From: a virus
Length of the DNA stretch: 49,405 nucleotides
IMG/VR virus record: IMGVR_UViG_3300027734_000108
Span: 1 to 49,405 of that record
Strand: one strand, 5' to 3'
This document shows, piece by piece, positions 17,176-24,427 of this stretch. The position numbers and the translations under genes were made by a program. Numbering within the stretch: position 1 is the first letter of the stretch; the number at the start of each line of letters is the position of its first letter. The notes under the pieces are model-generated. The model saw only the letters and a list, made by a program, of their open reading frames with translations, did not search any database and had not been told where the DNA came from.

Positions 17176-17559
17176 GTACTTTGTTACGAATTGTACTACA
17201 TAGTCCACCTGCGGTGTGCGGGGTTGCATAGTCTTAATTAGGTCTCCGCAGTCCCTCCTTCAGAGGTGAACAGATTAGCCTTTATTGATAATGATTCTTA
17301 TTCCCTTTACAGTCTTATTTCTTCTTTGTAATCAATAACATACGTTAGAGGTCTAGGGGTCCTATTTTCTTTATTTTGTATACGTTAGAGGCTACATCAA
17401 CGTTCACGATCATGCTGACCCCTCCCCCCGTTGTTTTAATACAACACTTTAGAGTTTAAATCCAAGGAAACTATAGCGGAACATGACAAGCTCTGGACTG
17501 GCTGTGGTGGCTGTGTGTGTGACTGAGTTGCACCTATATAGGGGGACTTAATAGGGGGT
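17176..17559. other. Non-coding regulatory stretch with 12-bp repeat
   Basis: No supportable gene. ATACGTTAGAGG occurs at 17340-17351 and 17380-17391, exactly 40 bp apart. A 16-bp GTTGT-N6-ACAAC palindrome lies at 17430-17445. From about 17460 CTGG-rich DNA appears that resembles the island further right. No tRNA-like cloverleaf was seen. Confidence 0.5.
17430..17445. promoter_or_regulatory. Operator-like palindrome GTTGT-N6-ACAAC (site 2)
   Basis: GTTGTTTTAATACAAC, a perfect 5-bp inverted repeat with 6-bp spacer. On the minus strand it would cover a TATTAA -10 box (17436-17441) placed 18 bp after TTGGAT (17460-17465), a weak candidate promoter. Related sites lie at 12755, 21165 and 21945. 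Confidence 0.5.
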
Positions 17560-17810
17560 TATATAATACATAATCATAATGATAAGGGGAGGACATAATC
17601 AATACATAATCAAACTCTCTCGCATTAACTTAATCAATACATAATAAGACACTCACTGTATTATCTTAATCACTACATAATCACAATGGAGTTTAGATAA
17701 TCAATATCTTAATAATAAAAGTATCTTGATAATATAATATTAACTACTCAATATATTATATTAACTTGGACAATTTATTATATTGGCATTAACTTAATCA
17801 GGACATAATA
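17560..17810. other. Iteron array with AT-rich stretch, candidate replication origin
   Basis: Four copies of a 17-bp element, consensus TTAATCANNACATAATM, start at 17595, 17630, 17666 and 17794. The first three are 35 and 36 bp apart. The copies at 17630 and 17794 extend leftward into a longer match (GCATTAAC upstream). Positions ~17700-17790 are almost only A and T and could unwind easily. The site lies between the two divergent arms. Origin function is inferred. Confidence 0.55.
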
Positions 17811-17909
17811 GGATTATCTTATTATCTTTCCAGCTCTGGGAACTTGATTGACACTCTCACAAAGGGAGGACTCTGGCACAAAACTGGCAAACCCTCCAAA
17901 ACGCATTAA

Positions 17910-17929
17910 AACGCTCTCTGAGCTGTTTT
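17910..17929. repeat. Direct repeat, left copy
   Basis: AACGCTCTCTGAGCTGTTTT, identical to 21015-21034. Similarity extends leftward (ACCCTCCA-AACG) with a 10-base insertion in this copy. The pair brackets the amidoligase cassette about 3.1 kb apart. Confidence 0.85.
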
Positions 17930-18145
17930 GACTGTTTATGGGACTAGGACACTCTCTCGCTCTGAACTCTAGTAATCCATATTCTATAAGGCTCTCAGGA
18001 CTGGTCATCTCCAGGCTTTTCTGTAGTGTTGTGTCCTGGTCACAATGCTGGCTCAGAACATGAGCTAACCCTCAAAGTGTGATACCCTCGAGACTCCCTA
18101 AGGGGAATTTGAAAATGCTGTTTCCTAAATATGGAGGTATTAAAA

Positions 18146-18265
18146 ATGCTGGACTTTCTAAAAATGGTTTTAGGTAGTGACGATGTGACATGGGCTGAGG
18201 TCTTGCTGGGCGTGGCTCTGGCACTGGCTTTCTGGGCTGGACTTGTAATTATTCTTTCAATCTAA
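18146..18265 (+). CDS. 39-aa single-pass membrane peptide
   Basis: ATG at 18146 preceded by GGAGG at good spacing. Residues 1-16 are amphipathic with Asp/Thr/Trp, and residues ~17-38 form one continuous hydrophobic helix (EVLLGVALALAFWAGLVIIL). It ends 11 bases before the amidoligase ATG, which has its own GGAGG, so the two are probably co-transcribed. No family recognised. It may anchor or localise the amidoligase system, or act on its own at the membrane. Confidence 0.6.
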   Translation: MLDFLKMVLGSDDVTWAEVLLGVALALAFWAGLVIILSI

Positions 18266-18276
18266 ACGGAGGTTTT

Positions 18277-19683
18277 ATGACTACTCAACTAATCGAGGCT
18301 TTTCACGCATTCCATAGAATGTCTGGACTTGTGACTCCAGAGGTACGGAGATCAAAAGTGAGCGACTTAATGAAGTCGTTTATCAACTCCAGCAATTCAA
18401 AAAAGACTTACACAATCGTCCACGCTCGACACTGGCTGGAGACACGGAGAGAGGCTCAGGAAGTCGGACACTCTCTCGCTGAGATGGTTAAGGCTCAGGA
18501 CTTTGACTCCGCTCGGGACTTGCTAAACGATAACGAGACTGTCCGCAATCGATGGGGTCGCAACGGAGGTCTGGACATGGCAGACTGGTTTAACGAGAAA
18601 TTCCCAGACTCTCCAGAGGTCTTTAGTTGTGACGATTGCAACTGGCTGGAATGGGACGATGACGGACACTGGGCAAACGATGGCGATCACCATATATGCG
18701 ACAGTTGCACGAGCGAGAACTACACCTACAGCGATCACCAAGACACCTACATCACGAACGAAGAATGGGAGGACGAGCAAGAGCGACTGAGGGAAGAGGA
18801 CGAGGAGGAGGAGCGGAACAATTCCGTGATCGGTGACTATCACTCCAGCAAGCGGATTCTCTCCAGAATTCCCAGTTCTTTCGACACTCGCAAAACTCCC
18901 ATTCTTATGGGACTGGAGCTGGAGATGGAGGTTAAATCTGGGGATCGTGAAGAACACGCCACGGACTTAATCAACGCTCTGGGATACCCTAAAGGGGAGC
19001 GGTATTGTGCGATTGAAGAGGACGGATCGCTCCATAACGGGTTTGAGCTGGTCACTGGCTGGACTGGTCTAGATGTCCACGCACAACAGCTCCAGCACTT
19101 TAAAAACCCCATTCGTGGGCTGAAGTCGCATGACACCCAGACTTGTGGACTCCATGTCCATATTTGCAAAAAAGGCATGTCTCTCTTTCACGCTGTGAAG
19201 ATGGTTTTATTTATCAACGACTCAGGCAACCAAAGGTTAGTAAGGTCTCTGGCTCGGAGAGACTCGTCCAGATACTCACAAGTTAAAAATAAAAAAGCTG
19301 GATACGAGTGGCTGAAGGACGCCAAGAACGGCAACAATCTCCAGCACTTAAACGCTGATCGGTACGAGGCTCTGAACTTTCAAAACGCTCGGACTGTAGA
19401 GTTCAGAATGTTTAAGGGAACGCTCCGATACGAGACGATGATGGCGTGTCTAGAGTTCACTTATGCGACTTGGTTTTTTTGTCGTGACACTGGCACTAAT
19501 CAACTCACAACGGAGAATTTTCTGGAGTTCATTTGCAAGGCTGAGAACTTAAGCGACACGAAGTTTTTACGCCAATATCTCACGGAGAAAAACTGGACTC
19601 TGGCTGATCTCGGAAAGATAAAAAACAATCCCAGATTTGACTCGGTAAAACAATCGCCAGAACTCGCAACTTGCGAACAATAA
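18277..19683 (+). CDS. Amidoligase (COOH-NH2 ligase, Amidoligase_2-like) with Zn knuckle
   Basis: A 468-aa protein. Residues 1-110 are helical and unassigned. Cys118-x2-Cys121 and Cys141-x2-Cys144 form a likely Zn-binding module. Residues ~162-180 are strongly acidic. The C-terminal amidoligase domain (~208-455) has GLELEME (212-218), EEDGSL (247-252), FELVT (256-260), CGLHVHI (290-296), an Arg-rich stretch near 328 and EFRMFKGTLR (375-384). This follows the ATP and metal binding pattern of the glutamine-synthetase-like ligase fold. The family joins a carboxylate to an amine with ATP. The gene next door encodes a class II amidotransferase that could supply ammonia. The substrate is unknown. 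Confidence 0.82.
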   Translation: MTTQLIEAFHAFHRMSGLVTPEVRRSKVSDLMKSFINSSNSKKTYTIVHARHWLETRREAQEVGHSLAEMVKAQDFDSARDLLNDNETVRNRWGRNGGLDMADWFNEKFPDSPEVFSCDDCNWLEWDDDGHWANDGDHHICDSCTSENYTYSDHQDTYITNEEWEDEQERLREEDEEEERNNSVIGDYHSSKRILSRIPSSFDTRKTPILMGLELEMEVKSGDREEHATDLINALGYPKGERYCAIEEDGSLHNGFELVTGWTGLDVHAQQLQHFKNPIRGLKSHDTQTCGLHVHICKKGMSLFHAVKMVLFINDSGNQRLVRSLARRDSSRYSQVKNKKAGYEWLKDAKNGNNLQHLNADRYEALNFQNARTVEFRMFKGTLRYETMMACLEFTYATWFFCRDTGTNQLTTENFLEFICKAENLSDTKFLRQYLTEKNWTLADLGKIKNNPRFDSVKQSPELATCEQ

Positions 19684-19705
19684 TTTTTTAAAGGAAACCA
19701 AAATC

Positions 19706-20734
19706 ATGTGTTTATTAGTCACGCAATTAAGCAACTCTCCAGCTCTCCCAGAGGTCTGGCTTAAAAACTTTCACGCTAGTAATTCCGATGGCGTGGGCGT
19801 TATGTATGTAGAGGGTCAATCCCTTGTAATTGAAAAATGTCTCCCAAAGTCGGCTGAAGATTTTGTGAACTTTTACTACTCTCATATTGCTGGGAAAGAT
19901 TGTGCTTTCCATCTCCGCATGAGAACTCACGGAGCGACTGATCTTGAGAACTGTCACCCTTACGAAGTGCTGAACGCTAAACAGCACGGGATTGATCTCT
20001 GGCTCATGCACAACGGCATTCTTCATACCGACAATGTGAAAGACACAACCAAGAGCGACACTTGGCACTACATACGGGACTACCTCCGTCCTATGCTGGC
20101 TCACAATCCAGAGTTCTTTATCACTCCAGAATTTTCGGAGTTGATCGGCTCGCATATTGGCTCATCAAATAAGTTCGTTTTGATGGACAACCAAAACAGG
20201 CTCGTGACGATTAACGAAGACGCTGGAGTGTACTGGGGAGGTCTCTGGCTCTCGAATACTTACGCATGGACGGCAAGCCCTACAGCAACCAAGAAATACG
20301 ACTCCAGCCCAGAGCTGGCACTGGAACAAGTCAATGAGTCTCCAGTAGTCAAAACTTATCCAGTGACGGGCTACGGAACAATTCCAAGATGGCAAAACAA
20401 CTATTCCTATGATTACGAAAATCACTGGGAAAATCAGAGTTTTGGAATATCTCCCAGAGACACGGAGGACGATATTTATTCTGGGCTAGATGATTTGATG
20501 GAGGCTGGCTTACACAAGGCTGGCTCTCTTTCCATATATCAAGCTCGGTCTTTCGTCCGTACTTTCGGTCTGGACTCTTTCCTCGATATTGTGGCGATGG
20601 CGATTGACACTGAAATTGACGAGGACTGGTTTGTCAAAATTCTCTCGGACTTTAGGCTGGCACGGGAGACACTCCCATTTTTGATTGACGAGGAAAAAGC
20701 AATCGAAAAAGAAAGGGCGATGGCTTACTCATGA
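19706..20734 (+). CDS. Class II glutamine amidotransferase domain protein
   Basis: A 342-aa protein. Cys2 directly after the initiator Met is the expected N-terminal nucleophile. Further class II motifs are SDGVG (27-31), HLRMRTHG (69-76), MHNGIL (101-106), SDTW (117-120) and SSNKFVLMD (153-161). The domain ends near residue 190; the C-terminal ~150 residues are unassigned and acidic. It should release ammonia from glutamine. AAGGA precedes the ATG, 22 bases after the amidoligase stop, so both form an operon. There is no attached synthase domain, so the amidoligase is the logical partner. Confidence 0.82.
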   Translation: MCLLVTQLSNSPALPEVWLKNFHASNSDGVGVMYVEGQSLVIEKCLPKSAEDFVNFYYSHIAGKDCAFHLRMRTHGATDLENCHPYEVLNAKQHGIDLWLMHNGILHTDNVKDTTKSDTWHYIRDYLRPMLAHNPEFFITPEFSELIGSHIGSSNKFVLMDNQNRLVTINEDAGVYWGGLWLSNTYAWTASPTATKKYDSSPELALEQVNESPVVKTYPVTGYGTIPRWQNNYSYDYENHWENQSFGISPRDTEDDIYSGLDDLMEAGLHKAGSLSIYQARSFVRTFGLDSFLDIVAMAIDTEIDEDWFVKILSDFRLARETLPFLIDEEKAIEKERAMAYS

Positions 20735-20811
20735 TTGATCGAGACCCGTCCACGCTCTTGGAGCGATGGATCACAAAACTGAAAGAACTCTACATATTCT
20801 GGTTTTACTAA
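20731..20811 (+). CDS. 26-aa micro-ORF coupled to the amidotransferase
   Basis: ATG overlaps the upstream stop as ATGA. The peptide is amphipathic with an aromatic C-terminus (LKELYIFWFY). It ends 15 bases before the terminator hairpin. The coupling is suggestive, but so short a frame could be chance. No family recognised. Confidence 0.3.
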   Translation: MIDRDPSTLLERWITKLKELYIFWFY

Positions 20812-20825
20812 TCTCCCAGAACTTG

Positions 20826-20856
20826 AAAGCCCTCCAGAATATCGGAGGGTTTTTTT
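20826..20856 (+). terminator. Rho-independent terminator of the amidoligase operon
   Basis: CCCTCC (20830-20835) pairs with GGAGGG (20844-20849) across an 8-base loop, followed by seven or more T. Flanking A/T bases extend the stem. Confidence 0.85.
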
Positions 20857-20895
20857 ATTGCCTGAATGTCTGGGGACTCTCCCAGAGGCTCAGGG

Positions 20896-20986
20896 CTGGC
20901 TCTGGTACTGGAGCTGGCTCTGGTACTGGCTCGGTCTCCAGTGCTGGCTCTGGCTCTGATACTGGCTCTGGAGCTGGTTTGCTGGT
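20896..20986. repeat. CTGGNN hexamer tandem repeat
   Basis: Twelve CTGG words fall in 20881-21000, mostly in exact 6-bp phase, including an 18-bp unit of three hexamers repeated twice. It lies after the terminator. A long plus frame across it is Gly/Ser/Ala-repeat and lacks a ribosome site, so I treat it as non-coding. Role unknown. Confidence 0.7.
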
Positions 20987-21014
20987 ATCAGGACACGCTC
21001 CAGCAACCCTCCAG

Positions 21015-21034
21015 AACGCTCTCTGAGCTGTTTT
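21015..21034. repeat. Direct repeat, right copy
   Basis: Identical to 17910-17929 over 20 bases and preceded by the same ACCCTCC context. It marks the right edge of the compositional island. Confidence 0.85.
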
Positions 21035-21133
21035 CCTGATCGTGGTGATACCTATACCCCAGAAAAGGGTAAAACGCCTCCAAAGCCCTAAAAATGCCCT
21101 TAAAATCGATTGTCATTTTAAAACAACAATTTT

Positions 21134-21180
21134 TTGAAATATTTTGAAATATAACCCCTATACTGTTGTAAAAAAACAAC
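21134..21180 (+). promoter_or_regulatory. Early rightward promoter with operator-like palindrome (site 3)
   Basis: TTGAAA (21134-21139) and TATACT (21159-21164) are separated by 19 bp, long but usable. The 16-bp palindrome GTTGTAAAAAAACAAC (21165-21180) follows the -10 directly and would cover the start point. It faces the small plus-strand genes. Confidence 0.5.
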
Positions 21181-21201
21181 ACTTATAAAGACCCTATATG
21201 G

Positions 21202-21322
21202 CTATGTGTGAATGTGTGCTATAAAGTTACTATGTGGCTATGTAGCTATGTGGAAATGTGTAATATACTACACAAATTCCTACTATGTAGCTATGTGACT
21301 ATGTAAGGGTATGTCCCTATGT
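21202..21322. repeat. CTATGT repeats in phased octamer blocks
   Basis: CTATGT starts at 21202, 21230, 21238, 21246, 21283, 21291, 21299 and 21317. Two blocks of three copies have an exact 8-bp step, 53 bp apart. More copies lie at 21836, 21847 and 21967. The block fills the leader between the early promoter and the first small gene. It could be a protein-binding array or a second origin element. Confidence 0.7.
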
Positions 21323-21387
21323 ACAAATGTGTAAAAAGGACTAAATTGGAGTTGTAGTATCTATTTATATCAATCAAGGAGCATTAA

Positions 21388-21576
21388 ATGAAATTTACTA
21401 TTACTGTTGCAAGAACTGTATTCTTCTACGAAACGTTTGAAATAGAAGCTGACAATCGTGAAGATGCACAGAAAGGTGCTTTAGCTGAAATGTCATACTT
21501 AACTAACGACAAACTAAGCATTGCTGGGCAAGAAGAATTTGTTAACGAAGTAGACTGTGAAGAAGAGGAAGAATAA
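21388..21576 (+). CDS. 62-aa acidic early protein
   Basis: ATG with AAGGAG upstream. The sequence (MKFTITVARTVFFYETFEIEADNREDA) has alternating strands then a helix and an all-Glu tail, like small phage proteins with a ferredoxin-type fold. It is the first gene of the early rightward run. Function unknown; an acidic DNA-mimic role is possible. Confidence 0.6.
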   Translation: MKFTITVARTVFFYETFEIEADNREDAQKGALAEMSYLTNDKLSIAGQEEFVNEVDCEEEEE

Positions 21577-21577
21577 A

Positions 21578-21823
21578 ATGAAATGCACTATTTGTAATAA
21601 CACACTGAACGACTACGAGGCAACTCGTAAGCACCTTATCACTTTTGAGTATCTTGATATTTGCCAAGAGTGCTATGTGGCTGCGGAATTAGACATCATT
21701 CACTCTGATCGTAAGGATTTGTTGCATGAATCCGACACTGGTGGCTATGCTGACCAAGACGATCTTGCTGATTATGTAAACAACGGCTGTGATGACTTTG
21801 ATGACATCTATACAGATCGTTAG
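21578..21823 (+). CDS. 81-aa protein with two CxxC knuckles
   Basis: Starts at ATG 21578 just after the previous stop. CTIC near the N-terminus and CQEC about 28 residues later form a likely Zn site. The C-terminal half is very acidic (DQDDLADYVNNGCDDFDDI). A small Zn-finger regulator or host-takeover protein is possible; function not recognised. Confidence 0.6.
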   Translation: MKCTICNNTLNDYEATRKHLITFEYLDICQECYVAAELDIIHSDRKDLLHESDTGGYADQDDLADYVNNGCDDFDDIYTDR

Positions 21824-22013
21824 AGATGTCAAAGTCTATGTTGTTACTATGTTGTAATATTTATTATTAAATACATTGTATATACATCGTATATCTAAAT
21901 AGATTGAGGGTATCATGGAATTGTCTATTTGTCAATGTATTAGTGTTGTAAAAATACAACATACATCTATGTCATTATGTGGTATTGTGTAGTCTTAACT
22001 TATGGAGAAAATT
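21824..22013. promoter_or_regulatory. Intergenic leader with operator-like palindrome (site 4)
   Basis: The 16-bp site GTTGTAAAAATACAAC (21945-21960), an extended inverted repeat, lies in an AT-rich gap with three CTATGT words. No clear -35/-10 pair was found, so the exact promoter is open. Confidence 0.5.
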
Positions 22014-22166
22014 ATGCCAGATGAATATTTAGAAGCAAACTATCATTTTACTTTGTCAGCTATGATGGACTTGATAGAGAAGTATGGATACAAGAAAGTC
22101 CTAGAAGACCTTGATGTTATGGTCGCTGATAGGATAGAGGAGGCATTGCTATGCGAGACTGTCTAA
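22014..22166 (+). CDS. 50-aa acidic helical protein
   Basis: ATG after TATGGAGAAAATT (GGAG site). Helical and acidic with MDLIEKYGYKKVLEDLD. It ends inside the next gene, which starts out of frame at 22151. Function unknown. Confidence 0.6.
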   Translation: MPDEYLEANYHFTLSAMMDLIEKYGYKKVLEDLDVMVADRIEEALLCETV

Positions 22167-22330
22167 CTATATTATGCGTAGGCGTTCTTGTCGCTGGCTT
22201 TATTGCTAGTATTTGGTACTATACCTATCCGCACTCGGTTGTCTATGCTTGCTCGGATAAAGAAAACAACCCTCCTGATGTACGCAAGCTGTGTGAAAGG
22301 TTAACAAGAGGACAATGGTGGAGTCAATGA
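22151..22330 (+). CDS. 59-aa membrane protein upstream of primase
   Basis: ATG at 22151 follows AGGAGG. Residues ~4-24 are a hydrophobic helix (TILCVGVLVAGFIASIW) and the remainder is polar with two Cys about 14 residues apart and an Arg/Trp-rich end. The short positive N-terminus predicts the tail outside the cytoplasm. Function unknown. Confidence 0.6.
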   Translation: MRDCLTILCVGVLVAGFIASIWYYTYPHSVVYACSDKENNPPDVRKLCERLTRGQWWSQ

Positions 22331-23922
22331 GCGATAGCAGAGCACTTAGGCGTATGGCTTGCCCTAGCTGTGGCTCAAGCGATGGCAACACGCTATACGA
22401 TGATGGACATGCCTATTGCTATGTGTGTGAAACTTACACTCATGCTAATGGTGTGATTGAAACTAAAACTGTAAAGAAAACAATGAATAAGGATCTAAAC
22501 TTTTATGACTCAGCTAATAGTGGTGCTATTAATGATCGCAATATTTCTGCACCTGTATGTTTAAAATATGGTGTTCGTCAGGACTCCGTAGGGACTAAGC
22601 ATTATTACCCTTACCACGATGAAGAAGGTCTATTGACCTCTGTTAAAACTAGAGATGTACAGAATAAACAATTCTTCTTGGCTGGTGAGTTTAGTAAAGC
22701 TACTTTGTTTGGGCAGAGTCTATTCCCTCGTGGGGGTCGCTATTTGACCATCTGTGAGGGCGAATTAGACGCTCTATCAGCCTTTCAGATGATGGGTGCT
22801 AAGTACCCAGTGGTGTCGGTACGCAACGGTGCTGCAGCAGCTCTGAAGGACTGTAAAGCACAGTTTGAATACATTGATTCTTTTGAGAACATTGTGATTG
22901 CTTTTGACTCTGATGAGGTAGGGCAGAAAGCAGCCGTGTCGGTAGCAGAGTTGTTTGGTGCTAAAGCTAAGCTGATGAAGATGCGTACCACGCTCAAGGA
23001 TTCATCAGATTATCTAAAGATCAATGCCAACAAAGAGTTTGTTGAAGATTGGTGGAGAGCTGAGAACTATGTGCCTGATGGCATCATCGAAGGCTCTACC
23101 CTATGGGAGATTGTATCGAGTCCGATGGAGAAAGCTGAAGTAAGTTATCCATATGAGGGGCTGAACAAGCTAACCTACGGAATCCGTAAGGGTGAGCTGG
23201 TGATGGTCACTGCTGGCTCTGGTCTTGGTAAGTCTCAATTCTTGCGTGAGATTGTGTGGCATATCCTTAATAACACTACTGACAATATTGGTATGTTGTT
23301 CTTAGAGGAAGGTGTACGCAAGACTGCTCGTAGCCTTATGTCTCTGGCTGTGGATAAGCCTATTCATTTACCTGATGTGGAAGTTTCTGATGCGGAGTTA
23401 AAAAATGCTTTTGATGTCACTCTTGGTACTAATCGGTTGTATCTGTTTGACCATTTCGGTAGTACTTCTCTTGATAATATTGTCAATAGAGTTCGATATA
23501 TGGCTAAAGGACTCAACTGTGGTTTTGTTGTGCTTGACCACATATCTATTATCGTTAGTGGGGGCGATGTGGGCGATGAACGCAAAGCTCTTGATGCTAT
23601 CATGACACGCTTGCGGATGTTAGTACAGGAGACAGGTATCAGTTTGATCTGTGTCAGTCACCTAAAGCGTCCTAGTGATCGTGGACACGAAGAAGGAGCT
23701 GCAACTTCGTTAGCCCAGCTTAGGGGTTCTGGAGCTATTGCACAACTATCCGATATTGTGATAGGATTAGAGCGTAACGGACAGGCTGTGGATATGGTTG
23801 AACGCAATACCACCCATGTGCGTGTGTTAAAGAATAGGTTTAGTGGTTATACTGGCGGTGCAAGTGATTTGCTGTACAATCCTAGTACTGGTCGAATGAT
23901 GGAAATTAAGGATACATTATGA
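22315..23922 (+). CDS. Primase-helicase, T7 gp4-like
   Basis: A 535-aa protein. N-terminal Zn finger with CPSC (16-19) and CYVC (35-38). TOPRIM primase core with CEGELDALSA (Glu148) and FDSDEVG (Asp198, Asp200). C-terminal DnaB/RecA-like helicase with Walker A GSGLGKS (301-307), Walker B VVLDHIS and the LAQLRGSGAIAQLSD motif. It primes lagging-strand synthesis and unwinds the fork for the family A polymerase. Start may be 22315 or, ATGA-coupled to the previous gene, 22327. Confidence 0.93.
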   Translation: MVESMSDSRALRRMACPSCGSSDGNTLYDDGHAYCYVCETYTHANGVIETKTVKKTMNKDLNFYDSANSGAINDRNISAPVCLKYGVRQDSVGTKHYYPYHDEEGLLTSVKTRDVQNKQFFLAGEFSKATLFGQSLFPRGGRYLTICEGELDALSAFQMMGAKYPVVSVRNGAAAALKDCKAQFEYIDSFENIVIAFDSDEVGQKAAVSVAELFGAKAKLMKMRTTLKDSSDYLKINANKEFVEDWWRAENYVPDGIIEGSTLWEIVSSPMEKAEVSYPYEGLNKLTYGIRKGELVMVTAGSGLGKSQFLREIVWHILNNTTDNIGMLFLEEGVRKTARSLMSLAVDKPIHLPDVEVSDAELKNAFDVTLGTNRLYLFDHFGSTSLDNIVNRVRYMAKGLNCGFVVLDHISIIVSGGDVGDERKALDAIMTRLRMLVQETGISLICVSHLKRPSDRGHEEGAATSLAQLRGSGAIAQLSDIVIGLERNGQAVDMVERNTTHVRVLKNRFSGYTGGASDLLYNPSTGRMMEIKDTL

Positions 23923-24242
23923 ACGAAGATTTAGTTAAAAAAGCAAGAGATTATGCAGCCAGAGACGAGTATGTTGTCACTCGTAGATACATCAGCTCAC
24001 TGTGTGATGAGATTGACCGATTGATTCAGCTTAACAAGAATGTGTTTAGTCGGATTCAGGACAATAAAGAGATGTGGGAAAACTCTGAGCGTTACCTCTG
24101 GCTACGCAATAGTGCATGGGATGTAGGACTTGAAAAAGTTGCACCGATTGTTGTAAACTGTGATAATGTAATGGAGAAGTTTGAATGGGTTGAAGGCAGT
24201 AGACTTGATAAACTTATTGACGAATGGAGAAACAAGAAATGA
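23919..24242 (+). CDS. 107-aa protein of unknown function
   Basis: ATGA-coupled to the primase-helicase. Helical with YAARDEYVVTRRYISSLCDEI and ENSERYLWLRN segments. This pattern recurs among short phage proteins of unknown role. No catalytic motif recognised. Confidence 0.65.
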   Translation: MNEDLVKKARDYAARDEYVVTRRYISSLCDEIDRLIQLNKNVFSRIQDNKEMWENSERYLWLRNSAWDVGLEKVAPIVVNCDNVMEKFEWVEGSRLDKLIDEWRNKK

Positions 24243-24427
24243 TTTCATATAGAGAAGAACCAGTTGGTGTTGTTGGTACATTTAAAGTTACAAAGACTTA
24301 CAATGTTACAGTTTATGCTGATAGAGAAGATGAATTAGACAGCGCTATTGAAGAAGCACAGATTAGCGAAAACGATTTAATTGATATTGAATATGAACTG
24401 GAGGAGGTCGACAGTGCAGCTCTCTAA
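24239..24427 (+). CDS. 62-aa acidic protein
   Basis: I place the start at ATG 24239 (ATGA overlap, GGAG eight bases before) rather than 24224. VTKTYNVTVYADREDELDSAI resembles the fold style of the first early gene at 21388. Acidic end (DIEYELEEVD). Function unknown. Confidence 0.6.
   Translation: MISYREEPVGVVGTFKVTKTYNVTVYADREDELDSAIEEAQISENDLIDIEYELEEVDSAAL

Larger units (their letters stand above)
17826..21060. other. Compositional island (amidoligase cassette)
   Basis: Both coding and non-coding DNA here is dense in CTGG, CCAG, CTCC and GGAC words and uses CTG/CTC, GAG and GGA codons, unlike the TTA/GAA-rich neighbours. It starts right after the iterons and ends before the small plus-strand genes. 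A 20-bp perfect direct repeat flanks it. This suggests a recent acquisition as one block. Confidence 0.6.

Noticed and set aside
17176-17300. tRNA gene in the G/C-rich patch
   Set aside because: No cloverleaf, T-loop GTTCRA or anticodon stem could be fitted.
17484-17552. 22-aa frame near 17484 on the plus strand
   Set aside because: Too short, no good ribosome site, and in a region otherwise regulatory.
17814-18008. Minus-strand 64-aa open frame in the island
   Set aside because: Runs against the cassette, GGAG touches the ATG with no spacing, no recognisable pattern; the frame spans the direct repeat. Probably chance.
20766-21026. Plus-strand 86-aa Gly/Ser-repeat frame
   Set aside because: No ribosome site, crosses the terminator and is created by the CTGGNN repeats.
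20896-21322. CRISPR-like array
   Set aside because: CTGGNN and CTATGT repeats are 6-8 bp, with no spacers of constant length and no cas genes.
21915-21992. 25-aa frame beginning ATGGAATTGTC
   Set aside because: Overlaps the operator-like palindrome and CTATGT words; only a poor GAGGG site. Left as non-coding.
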